Source of the DNA: a bacterium
GTDB taxonomy: Bacteria > Bacillota > Clostridia > Oscillospirales > Acutalibacteraceae
Length of the DNA stretch: 6,837 bases
Direction: 5' to 3'
NCBI GenBank assembly: GCA_020627425.1
Contig: JAHKXX010000341.1
Coordinates: 1 to 6,837 of the forward strand
In this document: positions 6,699-6,837 of the stretch, one piece after another
How positions within the stretch are numbered: position 1 is the first letter of the stretch
Layout: each line of letters opens with the position of its first letter
Notes under the pieces: model-generated
What the model saw: only the letters and a program-made list of their open reading frames with translations
Told to the model about the DNA's origin: nothing
Databases searched by the model: none
Position numbers and translations under genes: made by a program

Positions 6699-6704
6699 CA
6701 CCTC
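6699..6704 (-). promoter_or_regulatory. Ribosome binding site of the zinc-ribbon gene
   Basis: GAGGTG on the minus strand is 6 nt before the ATG at 6692 and decides this start over longer in-frame options. Confidence 0.7.
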
Positions 6705-6710
6705 TCCCCT

Positions 6711-6739
6711 ATTATACACCATCTCCCCTCCCAACACAA
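6711..6739 (-). promoter_or_regulatory. Probable promoter of the zinc-ribbon/HAD unit
   Basis: The -10 box TATAAT (6716-6711) is perfect, and a poor -35 TTGTGT (6739-6734) lies 17 bp upstream. Transcription would start roughly 10-12 nt before the ATG, leaving a very short leader that still contains the Shine-Dalgarno. Confidence 0.5.
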
Positions 6740-6745
6740 GCTGCG

Positions 6746-6777
6746 GCGGAGTGCCTCCGCGGTCGATTCGCGCACTC
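6746..6777. repeat. Nested inverted repeats in a GC-rich intergenic segment
   Basis: GCGGAG (6746-6751) and CTCCGC (6755-6760) form a perfect 6-bp stem with a 3-nt loop. GAGTGC (6749-6754) also pairs with GCACTC (6772-6777), giving a mutually exclusive alternative stem. There is no T-run on either strand, so a terminator is unlikely. The surrounding 6741-6837 is GC-rich, has no recognisable gene, and differs in base composition from the AT-rich gap at 5581-5704. It may be part of a dispersed intergenic repeat, but only one copy is visible here. Confidence 0.4.
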
Positions 6778-6837
6778 TGATTGATGTTACCACCTACCTA
6801 TCGGCACGCGTACGAGCGGGGTTTATTGTCCCTCTCC

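Noticed and set aside
1..6837. CRISPR array, tRNA, rRNA or insertion sequence
   Set aside because: No regularly spaced direct repeats, no cloverleaf-like segment, no rRNA-like conserved stretch and no transposase motif were seen on either strand.

Overview
The window looks like chromosomal DNA from a Gram-positive anaerobe of the Bacillota, most likely a Clostridia/Ruminococcus-like gut bacterium. This is inferred from strong GGAGG-type ribosome binding sites, a consensus sigma-A promoter, occasional TTG starts, moderate GC content, and a teichoic-acid-like surface polymer cluster. No RNA gene, CRISPR array, transposase or prophage gene was seen. All recognised genes lie on the minus strand, so transcription runs from high to low coordinates.

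Right part (about 5700-6837): a short two-gene unit. It encodes a 109-residue protein with a C-terminal zinc-ribbon-like set of cysteines, followed after 4 nt by a HAD phosphatase of the phosphoglycolate phosphatase type. A plausible promoter sits just upstream. Further upstream, at the window edge, is a GC-rich segment with nested inverted repeats and no recognisable gene.

Centre and left (about 125-5640): a surface glycopolymer operon. It is driven by a perfect TTGACA-N17-TATAAT promoter. In order of transcription it encodes an ExoA-like family 2 glycosyltransferase with C-terminal membrane segments, a TagG/Wzm-type ABC-2 polymer export permease, a CDP-glycerol glycerophosphotransferase family enzyme, a Stealth-family sugar-phosphate transferase, and a membrane acyltransferase of the acyltransferase 3 family. 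Genes overlap by 8 and 11 nt or are separated by 18 and 38 nt, and no terminator is visible between them.

The likely combined role, an inference from families and order, is to build a phosphodiester-containing wall polymer or capsule on the inner face of the membrane, export it, and decorate it with acyl groups. The ATPase that the permease needs is not in the window.

At the left edge, after the acyltransferase, a strong ribosome binding site precedes a TTG start whose reading frame stays open for only 26 codons. It begins with the same KIDFV string as the Stealth protein. Another minus-strand frame is open from there to the window end but has no start. This may be a frameshifted gene, a gene remnant or a sequence error.
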